From NCBI GenBank assembly GCA_029858145.1, contig JAOUFP010000172.1, positions 1 through 6,600 of the forward strand: a stretch of 6,600 nucleotides of DNA. The letters are read 5' to 3'. The translations under genes and the position numbers were made by a program. The stretch comes from Nitrospirota bacterium. Its GTDB lineage: Bacteria; Nitrospirota; Thermodesulfovibrionia; Thermodesulfovibrionales; UBA6898. Positions 1 through 6,383 of the stretch are shown in pieces (within the stretch, counting starts at the first letter, position 1; every line of letters begins with the position of its first letter). The notes under the pieces were generated by a model. That model was not told where the DNA came from. It ran no database searches and worked only from the letters and a program-made list of their open reading frames with translations.

Positions 1-140
1 AAAAAATGATCGGAATAGACATACAATCCCCCTTCACTGATGTCAAATGCCTTGCAGCTTAACGAGCCGTTAATGACTACGTCGAGGTTGCAGGGAATCC
101 GTTCTTTAGTCCGGGTTCTCTTTATCGGTTCTCTTTCCAT
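1..140 (-). CDS. PilZ-domain protein, N-terminal part (runs off the window at base 1)
   Basis: Not in any long open frame because the window edge cuts it, but minus-strand translation from the ATG at 140-138 gives 46 residues that open a PilZ domain. Both halves of the cyclic-di-GMP binding signature are visible: RxxxR at Arg10-Arg14 (RTKER) and [D/N]xSxxG at Asp33-Ser35-Gly38 (DISEGG), separated by a beta-strand-rich stretch. PilZ domains bind cyclic-di-GMP and change the activity of a partner or of an attached domain in motility, exopolysaccharide or transcription control. The start is fixed by an in-frame TAA three codons upstream and the lack of another ATG or GTG nearby; there is no convincing Shine-Dalgarno sequence. 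It lies 155 bases downstream of aspS on the same strand and is probably a separate transcript. Whether it is a stand-alone PilZ protein or has further domains cannot be seen. Confidence 0.75.
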   Translation of the reverse strand, partial: MEREPIKRTRTKERIPCNLDVVINGSLSCKAFDISEGGLYVYSDHF

Positions 141-170
141 TTTATTTTAAAGATCGTCTTGAACATATTG

Positions 171-200
171 AGAATAGAACCATAATCAGTGTCTGTCCAA
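171..200 (-). promoter_or_regulatory. Weak candidate promoter for the PilZ gene
   Basis: On the minus strand a TTGGAC box (200-195), an 18-base spacer and TATTCT (176-171) would start transcription near base 164, leaving a leader of about 24 bases before the PilZ ATG. The -35 matches the consensus in only 3 of 6 positions and the -10 in 4 of 6, so this is a guess guided by position. Confidence 0.2.
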
Positions 201-269
201 AAACTCGAATATTGTCATTGTCCGGCTTGCCCGCCCGCCGGCTGTTTGGAGGGACCGGACAATCCAGAC
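191..269. repeat. Imperfect palindromic element between aspS and the PilZ gene
   Basis: Perfect 9-base arms ATTGTCCGG (217-225) and CCGGACAAT (255-263) flank a centre GCCGGC (237-242). The arms are 23 and 24 bases about a centre at 239/240, with the middle of each arm mismatched, as in a decayed palindrome. A further 5-base pair, GTCTG (191-195) with CAGAC (265-269), lies outside. ATTGTC is also repeated in tandem-like fashion at 211 and 217. The layout and the flank TGTCCAAAAA resemble dispersed palindromic repeats I recall from Nitrospirota-type genomes; that link is from memory. It could instead act as a transcript-end hairpin for aspS, but the five Ts at 203-199 lie 13 bases beyond the stem, too far for a standard intrinsic terminator. 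Confidence 0.4.
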
Positions 270-295
270 CGTCAGAGCAGAAAAGACCAATCCGG

Positions 296-2077
296 CTACT
301 CTACCGGCACATCAGTCTTGATATGCAGTTCCCTGAGCTGTTTTGTCTCTACGGTTGAAGGCGCTGCTGACATCATGCAGAAAGCCTTCTGCGTCTTTGG
401 AAACGCGATAACGTCCCTGATTGACGTCGCGCCGGCCATCAGCATCACCAGCCTGTCAAGACCCAAGGCGATGCCTCCATGGGGCGGCGCGCCAAACTGG
501 AGCGCATCGAGCAGAAAGCCGAATTTCATCCTCGCCTCTTCATCCGATATATTCAGGAGTTCGAACATTTTTTTCTGGACCTTCTGGTTATGTATCCTGA
601 TGCTGCCGCCGCCGATCTCATATCCGTTCAGGACGATATCGTAAGCTTTGGCCTTTAAAGATGAAAGCATGTCTTTGTCGCTGACATCTCCGGCAAGCAT
701 CTTTTCCACATCTTCATCAAAGGGCGAGGTGAAGGGATGGTGCATCGCCTGAAACCGCTCTTCCTCTGCATCCCATTCGAGCAGGGGGAAATCAGTTATC
801 CAGACAAACTTATACCCCTCCTGTATAAGGTTGAGTTTTCTGCCGAGTTCGAGCCGCATACGGCTGAGGACGTCATAGACCACCTTTGGTTTATCGGCGA
901 CAAAGAGCATCATATCACCTTCTTCAGCCTGGAGTCGTTCCGCCATCGCCTTCAAAACATCCTCCGGAAAGAACTTTGCTATCGGCGAATCAAAGCCGTT
1001 CTTCACCTTTATCCACGCGAGTCCCTTTGCACCGAAGGCCTGTGCCTCCGCGGTCAGCAGATCAATCTCTTTCCGCGAGATTCCAGCCATGCCCTTTCCG
1101 TTCAGCGCCTTGACCATACCGCCTGACTGAAGGGCGTCAAGAAAGACCTTGAACGTCCCCTTTCCGGCAAGGTCCGCCATGTCCTTGAGCTCGAGCCCAA
1201 AGCGCATATCAGGCTTGTCGTTGCCAAATCTTTCCATCGACTCGCTGAAACTCAGCCGCTGAAAAGAAGGCTCGACATCAATATTCAGCACTTCCCTGAA
1301 GAGTTTCTGCATCATCCCCTCTATGAGAGAAATGACCTCATCCCTGTCTACGAAAGACATCTCCAGGTCGATCTGGGTAAACTCGGGCTGCCGGTCGGCC
1401 CTGAGGTCTTCATCCCGGAAACATTTTACGATCTGAAAATATCTTTCCATCCCCGCAACCATCAATATCTGCTTGAACAGCTGCGGCGACTGGGGAAGGG
1501 CATAAAAATGCCCCGGGTTCATCCTGCTGGGCACGAGATAATCCCGCGCTCCTTCAGGCGTTGATTTTGTGAGCATAGGCGTTTCTATCTCCAGAAATCC
1601 TCTTTCATCGAGAAAATCCCTGGTCACCTTTGTAACGCGATGGCGCAGGAGCAGATTTTTCTGCATCTCCGGCCGCCTGAGATCGAGATACCGGTGCTTC
1701 AGCCTGAGCGCCTCTCCCGCATCAGCAGCCTCTTCCATGCTGTACGGCAGGGGTGACGCCTCGTTTAACACTTCCAGTTCCCGGACATACATTTCTGTCA
1801 TGCCGGTAGGCAGACCGGGGTTTTCCGTGCCTTCCGGCCTCCTCCGGATCTCGCCGGAGACCGCTATGACATACTCGGCCCTGAGCGCGTGAGCCTTCTC
1901 ATGGGCATCACCGGAGACCTCGGGACTGAATACCACCTGGCAGAGCCCGCTCCTGTCCCTCAGATCTATAAATATCAGGCCGCCGTGGTCCCTCCTTCTG
2001 AACACCCACCCGGTCAATGTTTTCACCGAGCCGATATCAGTCTCTTTTATCTCACCGCACCCTTTATCGCGAATCAT
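296..2077 (-). CDS. aspS: Aspartyl-tRNA synthetase (bacterial type, probably non-discriminating)
   Basis: Cytoplasmic class IIb synthetase that joins aspartate to tRNA in an ATP-dependent reaction. The 593 residues are full length for the bacterial family. An N-terminal OB-fold anticodon-binding domain (about 1-105, including GWVFRRRDHGG at 23-33) is followed by class II motif 1 and the aspartate-binding region (ETPMLTKSTPEGARDYLVP, 165-183), motif 2 (FRDEDLRADRQPEF, 220-233, ATP-binding Arg221), a GAD insertion domain in the middle, and motif 3 (GIALGLDR, 535-542, Arg542). His31 and Gly83 sit where Pseudomonas aeruginosa AspRS has His31 and Gly82, residues linked to accepting tRNA-Asn as well as tRNA-Asp; E. 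coli has Leu at the first site. If so, the cell makes Asn-tRNA through GatCAB, which is not in this window. The ATG overlaps the preceding pseudouridine synthase stop (ATGA). AGGAG at 2089-2085, 7 bases upstream, supports this start. Confidence 0.97.
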   Translation of the reverse strand: MIRDKGCGEIKETDIGSVKTLTGWVFRRRDHGGLIFIDLRDRSGLCQVVFSPEVSGDAHEKAHALRAEYVIAVSGEIRRRPEGTENPGLPTGMTEMYVRELEVLNEASPLPYSMEEAADAGEALRLKHRYLDLRRPEMQKNLLLRHRVTKVTRDFLDERGFLEIETPMLTKSTPEGARDYLVPSRMNPGHFYALPQSPQLFKQILMVAGMERYFQIVKCFRDEDLRADRQPEFTQIDLEMSFVDRDEVISLIEGMMQKLFREVLNIDVEPSFQRLSFSESMERFGNDKPDMRFGLELKDMADLAGKGTFKVFLDALQSGGMVKALNGKGMAGISRKEIDLLTAEAQAFGAKGLAWIKVKNGFDSPIAKFFPEDVLKAMAERLQAEEGDMMLFVADKPKVVYDVLSRMRLELGRKLNLIQEGYKFVWITDFPLLEWDAEEERFQAMHHPFTSPFDEDVEKMLAGDVSDKDMLSSLKAKAYDIVLNGYEIGGGSIRIHNQKVQKKMFELLNISDEEARMKFGFLLDALQFGAPPHGGIALGLDRLVMLMAGATSIRDVIAFPKTQKAFCMMSAAPSTVETKQLRELHIKTDVPVE

Positions 2078-2805
2078 GAAACCTCTCCTATTTTCAGTTC
2101 CTTTTTCAGAATTTTCATTTCTTCTGAGGAGATTGGACGGCAGGCACCCGGTTTAAGCGGCCCCATCTCCAGGCCGTTGATCTTAATCCTCATCAATCTG
2201 ATAACAGAATGCCCTACTCTATCCAGCATCCTCCGAATCTGGCGCTTTTTCCCTTCATAAATAACCATCTCTATCCAGGAGTTGCTCTCTGTCTTGCGCA
2301 AACGCTTTACCTTTGCGGGAGCTGATACCGTCCTGTCCAGCCTGATGCCCTTTCTGAGCTTTTCGATGCTTTCATCTTCCAGATTTCCCTTGATCTTCAC
2401 CAGATAGGTCTTCGGTATCTTCTTCGAGGGGTGCAGGACCGCATGCGCAAACTCACCGTCATTCGTGATCAGCAGCATACCCTCTGAATCATAATCGAGT
2501 CTGCCGACGGGGAATACCCTCTGTTTTATGGCCCTTACGAAATCATGTACCGTCGGTCTTCCCTCAGGGTCGCTCATCGAGGTCACGACCCCCCTGGGCT
2601 TGTTTAAAATAAAATATACCTTTTTTTCCGGCTTGAAAAGCAGTTTGCCGTCAACCTTTATGTGGTCCTTCGAAGGGTCCGCCTTCATCCCGATCGCCGC
2701 AACTGTGCCGTTGACGGTTACCCGGCCTTCCAGGATAAGCTCTTCAGCCTTCCTGCGCGATGCAAGCCCCATTTCCGCGATGATCTTCTGTAAACGCTGT
2801 TCCAT
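2074..2805 (-). CDS. rluB: 23S rRNA pseudouridine synthase, RsuA/RluB family
   Basis: Converts a specific uridine of ribosomal RNA to pseudouridine; RluB in E. coli modifies U2605 of 23S rRNA. From the chosen ATG at 2805 the protein has 243 residues. An N-terminal S4 RNA-binding domain (about 1-60, with LASRRKAEELI and GRVTVNG) leads into the catalytic domain: the LNKPRGVVTS strand, the GRLDYDSEG motif with catalytic Asp104, and the family's C-terminal YEGKKRQIRRM and VIRLMRIKI segments. The frame is open to an ATG at 2832, which would add nine residues (MLLCYHYCP) unlike the family; S4-domain members normally begin close to MEQRLQKIIAEMG, so 2805 is preferred. Neither start has a Shine-Dalgarno sequence. 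The stop overlaps the aspS start by 4 bases, so the two genes are probably co-transcribed and translationally coupled. RluB is the best match, but other RsuA-family members (RluE, RluF, RsuA) are hard to exclude by eye. Confidence 0.9.
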   Translation of the reverse strand: MEQRLQKIIAEMGLASRRKAEELILEGRVTVNGTVAAIGMKADPSKDHIKVDGKLLFKPEKKVYFILNKPRGVVTSMSDPEGRPTVHDFVRAIKQRVFPVGRLDYDSEGMLLITNDGEFAHAVLHPSKKIPKTYLVKIKGNLEDESIEKLRKGIRLDRTVSAPAKVKRLRKTESNSWIEMVIYEGKKRQIRRMLDRVGHSVIRLMRIKINGLEMGPLKPGACRPISSEEMKILKKELKIGEVS

Positions 2806-2834
2806 AGGACAATAATGATAACATAAAAGCATCA

Positions 2835-2863
2835 GTTATACACAGCACTCTGTTCTCTTTCCA
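2835..2863 (-). promoter_or_regulatory. Candidate promoter of the rluB-aspS operon
   Basis: On the minus strand TGGAAA (2863-2858, 4 of 6 to the -35 consensus), a 17-base spacer and TATAAC (2840-2835, 5 of 6 to the -10 consensus) place the start near 2828, a leader of about 23 bases before the ATG at 2805. This would exclude the upstream ATG at 2832. A competing extended -10, TGTTATCAT (2823-2815), would start near 2808 and give an almost leaderless mRNA. Confidence 0.35.
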
Positions 2864-2886
2864 CGGCCTTGCCCGACTTCGCGCCG

Positions 2887-2915
2887 TTTCAATCATTCAA
2901 TGAATTTGCTATAAT
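2887..2915 (+). promoter_or_regulatory. Extended -10 promoter for the P-loop gene
   Basis: TGCTATAAT (2907-2915) is a perfect extended -10 (TGnTATAAT). A weak -35, TTTCAA (2887-2892, 3 of 6), lies 17 bases upstream, as is usual for extended -10 promoters. The predicted start is near 2922, leaving about 49 bases before the ATG at 2971. An 11-base odd-centred palindrome (ATTCA-A-TGAAT, 2895-2905) fills much of the spacer. The position of this promoter argues against translation starts at 2869 (TTG) or 2914 (ATG). Confidence 0.5.
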
Positions 2916-2922
2916 GCATTAT
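2911..2922. promoter_or_regulatory. Perfect 12-base palindrome over the -10 and start site, possible operator
   Basis: ATAATGCATTAT equals its own reverse complement and covers most of the -10 box through to the predicted transcription start of the P-loop gene, where a bound repressor would block RNA polymerase. One or two 12-base palindromes are expected by chance in a window of this size, and the -10 box itself supplies half of the sequence, so the operator role is conjecture. Confidence 0.25.
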
Positions 2923-2970
2923 GCTGACAACGAAACGAAAACGCGCGCATGCGGTTTTTATGCAGGGACA

Positions 2971-3543
2971 ATGAAAAAAGCTTTAAAAGGACCTTCCCAT
3001 AGTATTGTTTTCACCGGTGACAACGTCGACAACATGAAAAAAGTTATCGGCAGTTACAAAAACATTCTTGTATGCGGAGTGAAAGGAGTCGGCAAGATAA
3101 CAAATACCGTTCAGGCCCTGCAGGACAACACCAACGTTTACTACTCCGGCAACCCTGTCGATTTCGAAGGGAAATCAAGACCCGGGAGCTACGAAAAATA
3201 CCTTAAATATATCCTGAACCTGAAAAAGGACATCACGAGGGTTAACCATTTAAGCTCGTTGTTCACCGAAAAAAACCGCATCATTCTTATCATCGACGAG
3301 ATATACGGCAGATCAGAAGAGCAGTTGGCCGAAATAAGCAGGCTTTACGATATGGAAAACATTCAGATCCTCCAGATCGTCGGGTGCATGAAATCAATGG
3401 GTCCACTAATCGAAAAAATAGATGTCATCGTTGAATTGCACAATGACGGTGCTTTTATCGTGGATAATGAATTGGGCAGGGTTATCTGCGCCATATTCGG
3501 AAAAAAAGCAAACACCCAGTCCCAAAAGACGGGGCATGCTTAG
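2971..3543 (+). CDS. Small P-loop NTPase of unknown function
   Basis: I do not recognise this protein; the 190 residues look like a minimal ASCE-type P-loop fold. Strand KNILVCG (30-36) leads into a Walker A-like loop, GVKGVGKIT (36-44). Lys42 is present, but the following residue, normally Ser or Thr, is Ile43, with Thr44 next. IILIIDE (104-110) is a clear Walker B with Asp109 and the adjacent acidic Glu110. Strand IQILQIVGC (131-139) occupies the sensor-1 position, and DVIVEL (151-156) could be strand 5. There is no lid domain, signal peptide, membrane segment or DNA-binding motif that I can see. The ATG at 2971 is preferred because the promoter at 2887-2915 lies between it and earlier in-frame starts, and AGGG (2964-2967) precedes it, though close. 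It is the only plus-strand gene here, diverges from rluB and converges on addB. G+C in hand-counted 60-base samples is 23, 29 and 26, against 30 in addB samples. AAA+-like ATPase or a degenerate relative are both possible. Confidence 0.75.
   Translation: MKKALKGPSHSIVFTGDNVDNMKKVIGSYKNILVCGVKGVGKITNTVQALQDNTNVYYSGNPVDFEGKSRPGSYEKYLKYILNLKKDITRVNHLSSLFTEKNRIILIIDEIYGRSEEQLAEISRLYDMENIQILQIVGCMKSMGPLIEKIDVIVELHNDGAFIVDNELGRVICAIFGKKANTQSQKTGHA
3501..3540 (-). terminator. Candidate intrinsic terminator of the addA-addB operon, inside the convergent gene
   Basis: On the minus strand just beyond the addB stop, an imperfect hairpin runs from 3540 to 3508. AGC pairs with GCT, ATG pairs with wobbles, CCC pairs with GGG, and after one mismatch GTC (3530-3528) pairs with GAC, with loop TTTTGG. 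It is followed directly by seven Ts (3507-3501). The stem has a 2-base bulge and one mismatch, so strength is uncertain. It lies within the last codons of the plus-strand P-loop gene. Confidence 0.35.
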
Positions 3544-3551
3544 GGGCAGCG

Positions 3552-6383
3552 CTATTTCACTATCCATTGCGTCCCGCAGATATACTGATAGCTGCAGTCC
3601 GGACATCTCTTTTTCCTGTCATTTGAAGGGCTGAACGGCACAGCAGGGTCGGTAATTTCCCTCAGGAGGCTGAAAATCAAATCCTTCATCAGTTCGAATT
3701 TCCCCTCTTCGTTCTGTCCGGAAAAAAGAGGGAGTTCTATTTCCCTGTTTATGACGGAACGCCCGAGGAGCAGGAACATTCCGTTCAGTTCCTGTATGGC
3801 CTTCCCGCTCTGCCCGGCATAGAGGAGCAGGTAAAAGGGAAGTTGTATGCTTCCGACAGCCTCTCCCCAGGATTCCCGGTCGTGAATATCCAGCCTGTCG
3901 AATTTAATAGACAGGTAATCGGGATTGGAACCGGTTTTATAATCAACGATAACCGTCTTGTCCCCCCTTTTGAAAACGGCGTCCGCACGTCCCCTGAGAT
4001 GAAAGGAATATTTTGTGATGCGCATATCGTCTTCGCAGGAAAGAACTGTTACCTTCTCCTCCCTGATCAGAGGGAAGAAGTACTTTAAAAAGAAATCCCT
4101 TAAATGTCTTTTTATCTGTTTGCCCAAAAGATAGACCGCCCCTGAAGGGTTTTCCCCGTACTCTTTCGAAAACAGCCGGCCGGCAAGGGCATTGAGTTCA
4201 TCCAAGTCTATGTCTTTTTCCTGCAAGAGGCGGTTTTTCCTTTTTTCAAAGTACTGAGAAAGGACATTATGGACAAATTTCCCAATGTCGACTCTTTCGA
4301 TATCTCCCGACATCTCTTCTTTCTTATCCAGCCTCAGCACATAGGAGTAGTAAAACTGCAACGGGCAGCGCAGGTAGGTATCAAGCGCAGAGGCGCTGTA
4401 GGAAAAATCCCTCAGAAACCCGGCCAGGTCATCGGTCTTCGCGATATCCGCAGGGACGGGATTTTTGAGTTCGATCTTATACTGCACGGATGCAAGGTAG
4501 TTTTCCGTATCAGTCGTTTTGTCTCTCCTCTGTCTTTCCCAAAGCAGCCTCTCGACAAAGCGGGACCTTTCCTTCTTGTCGTTTTCAATGAAAAACAGGT
4601 GAACCTCTTCTGCTCCCTGCAGGAGCGTCCCGAAATTATATGCCGCGAGGGCGTCCCTGTCCTTATGCGTCGTAAGACCCAATATCTCACGCGCCCTGAA
4701 AGGCAGAAGGGTATCTTCTTTTTTTGTATCCGGCAGCACTTCTTCATTGGCATCAAGCACAAAAACCCTTTTAAACCTGAGGTTCCTCGTCTCGAGGAAT
4801 CCGAGTATCTGCAGACCCTTCACGGGCGTGCCCTCAAAGGGGGTATGACAGGTCATGATGTATTTCCTGAAGAAAGTGAAATAGCTTGACCTTTCCGCAA
4901 AGACGACGTCCTTCATGAGCGAACGGGAGATGACTTCAAGCGAGCGGATGAAAGATTCAGAGAAGGGATAAAAAAGGGGGTGAAGCTTCGCGGTGCTGTT
5001 ATTGAATATGTAGGTCAGCACTTCGGTGCATTTCTGCGAGAAAGCACTTACATCCCTGAAAGCGAGCAATTTCTCTATCGTATTATGGTGAATGTCCCTC
5101 AGGTGTGACTTGAGAAGCTCTTTTGTCATCCCCCCCTGCACCTGGGGAAGAGCATTCATCACAAGTTCAAAAAGCTTATCGTCGCCTTCTATCTCCGCCA
5201 GGCTGACGAATGTCTTTGTCCTGTATTTTGTGAGTTTTTCTTCCAGGGTATGGAACAGTATCCTGGTAATTTCAGCACTGCCGCTACAGTAGATATTCTT
5301 GGTATACGGATGAAGGACAAAATTAAGATAATCAGGCACATAGACACGGTCCCCGTCCATTGAGGTTATGAGTTCCATAATGTTATTGAGAAAGGCAAAG
5401 ACAGGGGTCCGCTGGAGCGGATACCCCAATGAGATATTGTAGCTGTCCTCGTCTATCCCGGCAATTCCCTGCCGCAGAAGCGGGAAAAGGGTTTCTGCGG
5501 AGGGAAGCACGATAGCAGTATTCTCAAATAAAAACCGGTGCTCATCGCTTTTTCTTTCAAGCACGCTGCGCAGCGCGAATACCTGACCATGAGTATCGGG
5601 ACTGCTGTAGAAATGGACTTCCGGGGTCCCGCCATCACCTTCCTCCCCGACCGGGCATATACCCAGATCAGCAAGTTTTTCCTTCATGCCTCTGCCGTCC
5701 TGAAAGATAAAGAGGGTACTGTCCGCTGCAAGCAATTTCCGGAACAACGCTTTTTCATACCGGGTAAGGGCAAAAAATCCAGCGAAAATCACCTGCTGAA
5801 AATTATCTGTTCCCGCGTCATCGATCATCTCCGCTGCAGCACGGTATCTCATGGACCTCGTTGAGAATCCCCCCAGCCTCACGGTTTTGTAAAATTCCTC
5901 ATAGAAGAATGACAGGGACTGCAGCCTCTTTACGGTCTGCTCAGGTATGGCTTCCTCTGCATACGGTTCGATCGCCTTCACCAGATGGTGATCGATTCCC
6001 TCTATGTACAATTCCTCTATATCCCGGTATATCTTGATTCCCAAAGGGAAGAAACTGTCGGGTGCCATAAAACTTCCCCCGCCAAGCGGGGTAAGGGCCC
6101 TCCTGTGGATATCGTAAAGGAGCGAAACCGCATCGATACCGTCGAGTTTCCTCTCCGAAGACTTCCGTTCGTACAGATAATCAACAAACTCATCCATTGA
6201 AAAGATTGCGGGGGGCACAAAGCTTCCCTGCATTTCACGGGCAAGGGCCTTCCGCAAAAAATGAGACGGCCTTCTGCCGGGGAAGACAACCAGATTCGAC
6301 GAGTAATCCCGTTCTCTCTTCTTCAGGTTCGGGATAATCTCCTCTATCAGACTCTTCCCCGGGGAAATAATCCGGACCTTCAC
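3552..6383 (-). CDS. addB: AddB-type helicase-nuclease subunit with iron-sulfur PD-(D/E)XK nuclease
   Basis: Second subunit of the AddAB complex, which unwinds and trims double-strand DNA ends and helps load RecA in recombination repair. The 943 residues begin with an inactivated superfamily I helicase region (VVFPGRRPSHFLRKAL near 32-47; FSMDEF just after). It has no GxxxxGK[ST], as in AddB proteins without an N-terminal ATP site. The middle keeps helicase-like segments (ILGFLETRNLRFKRVFVLD). The C-terminal RecB-type nuclease shows His705 (GKFVHNVL), Asp801 (GRADAVF), Asp814-x-Lys816 (IVDYKTG) and Gln847-xxx-Tyr851 (QLPFY). Cys673 and the end cluster Cys927-x2-Cys930-x5-Cys936 are the four ligands expected for the AddB/Cas4-type 4Fe-4S cluster. 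The start is GTG, overlapping the addA stop (GTGA), with GAGGAG 6 bases upstream, so translation is probably coupled. Family members range from about 1000 residues (alphaproteobacterial) to more in Firmicutes. A looser label is PD-(D/E)XK nuclease family protein. Confidence 0.9.
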   Translation of the reverse strand: MKVRIISPGKSLIEEIIPNLKKRERDYSSNLVVFPGRRPSHFLRKALAREMQGSFVPPAIFSMDEFVDYLYERKSSERKLDGIDAVSLLYDIHRRALTPLGGGSFMAPDSFFPLGIKIYRDIEELYIEGIDHHLVKAIEPYAEEAIPEQTVKRLQSLSFFYEEFYKTVRLGGFSTRSMRYRAAAEMIDDAGTDNFQQVIFAGFFALTRYEKALFRKLLAADSTLFIFQDGRGMKEKLADLGICPVGEEGDGGTPEVHFYSSPDTHGQVFALRSVLERKSDEHRFLFENTAIVLPSAETLFPLLRQGIAGIDEDSYNISLGYPLQRTPVFAFLNNIMELITSMDGDRVYVPDYLNFVLHPYTKNIYCSGSAEITRILFHTLEEKLTKYRTKTFVSLAEIEGDDKLFELVMNALPQVQGGMTKELLKSHLRDIHHNTIEKLLAFRDVSAFSQKCTEVLTYIFNNSTAKLHPLFYPFSESFIRSLEVISRSLMKDVVFAERSSYFTFFRKYIMTCHTPFEGTPVKGLQILGFLETRNLRFKRVFVLDANEEVLPDTKKEDTLLPFRAREILGLTTHKDRDALAAYNFGTLLQGAEEVHLFFIENDKKERSRFVERLLWERQRRDKTTDTENYLASVQYKIELKNPVPADIAKTDDLAGFLRDFSYSASALDTYLRCPLQFYYSYVLRLDKKEEMSGDIERVDIGKFVHNVLSQYFEKRKNRLLQEKDIDLDELNALAGRLFSKEYGENPSGAVYLLGKQIKRHLRDFFLKYFFPLIREEKVTVLSCEDDMRITKYSFHLRGRADAVFKRGDKTVIVDYKTGSNPDYLSIKFDRLDIHDRESWGEAVGSIQLPFYLLLYAGQSGKAIQELNGMFLLLGRSVINREIELPLFSGQNEEGKFELMKDLIFSLLREITDPAVPFSPSNDRKKRCPDCSYQYICGTQWIVK

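Noticed and set aside
217..263. Intrinsic terminator of aspS
   Set aside because: The 9-base stem has a long mismatched interior, and the T-run begins 13 bases past it, so it does not fit the standard form; listed as a repeat instead.
189..644. Open frame of 151 codons on the plus strand
   Set aside because: It lies almost wholly antisense to the C-terminal end of aspS, whose motifs are certain, and its product resembles no protein family.
2869..2970. Longer versions of the P-loop protein starting at TTG 2869 or ATG 2914
   Set aside because: The extended -10 promoter at 2907-2915 lies inside this stretch, and the added residues show no folded-domain pattern.
3578..3614. Hairpin followed by TTTTT on the plus strand, as a terminator for the P-loop gene
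   Set aside because: The stem is two 4-base parts (AGAT/ATCT and ACTG/CAGT) with an unequal internal loop, inside the coding sequence for the AddB cysteine cluster; too weak to call.
3552..4380. Cas4-like nuclease hinting at a CRISPR locus
   Set aside because: The cysteine and nuclease motifs are the C-terminal domain of a 943-residue AddB beside addA; there are no repeat-spacer units or other cas genes in the window.
4269..4889. Open frame of 206 codons on the plus strand
   Set aside because: Antisense to the middle of addB, including the Cys673 and His705 region; no domain or ribosome binding site recognised.
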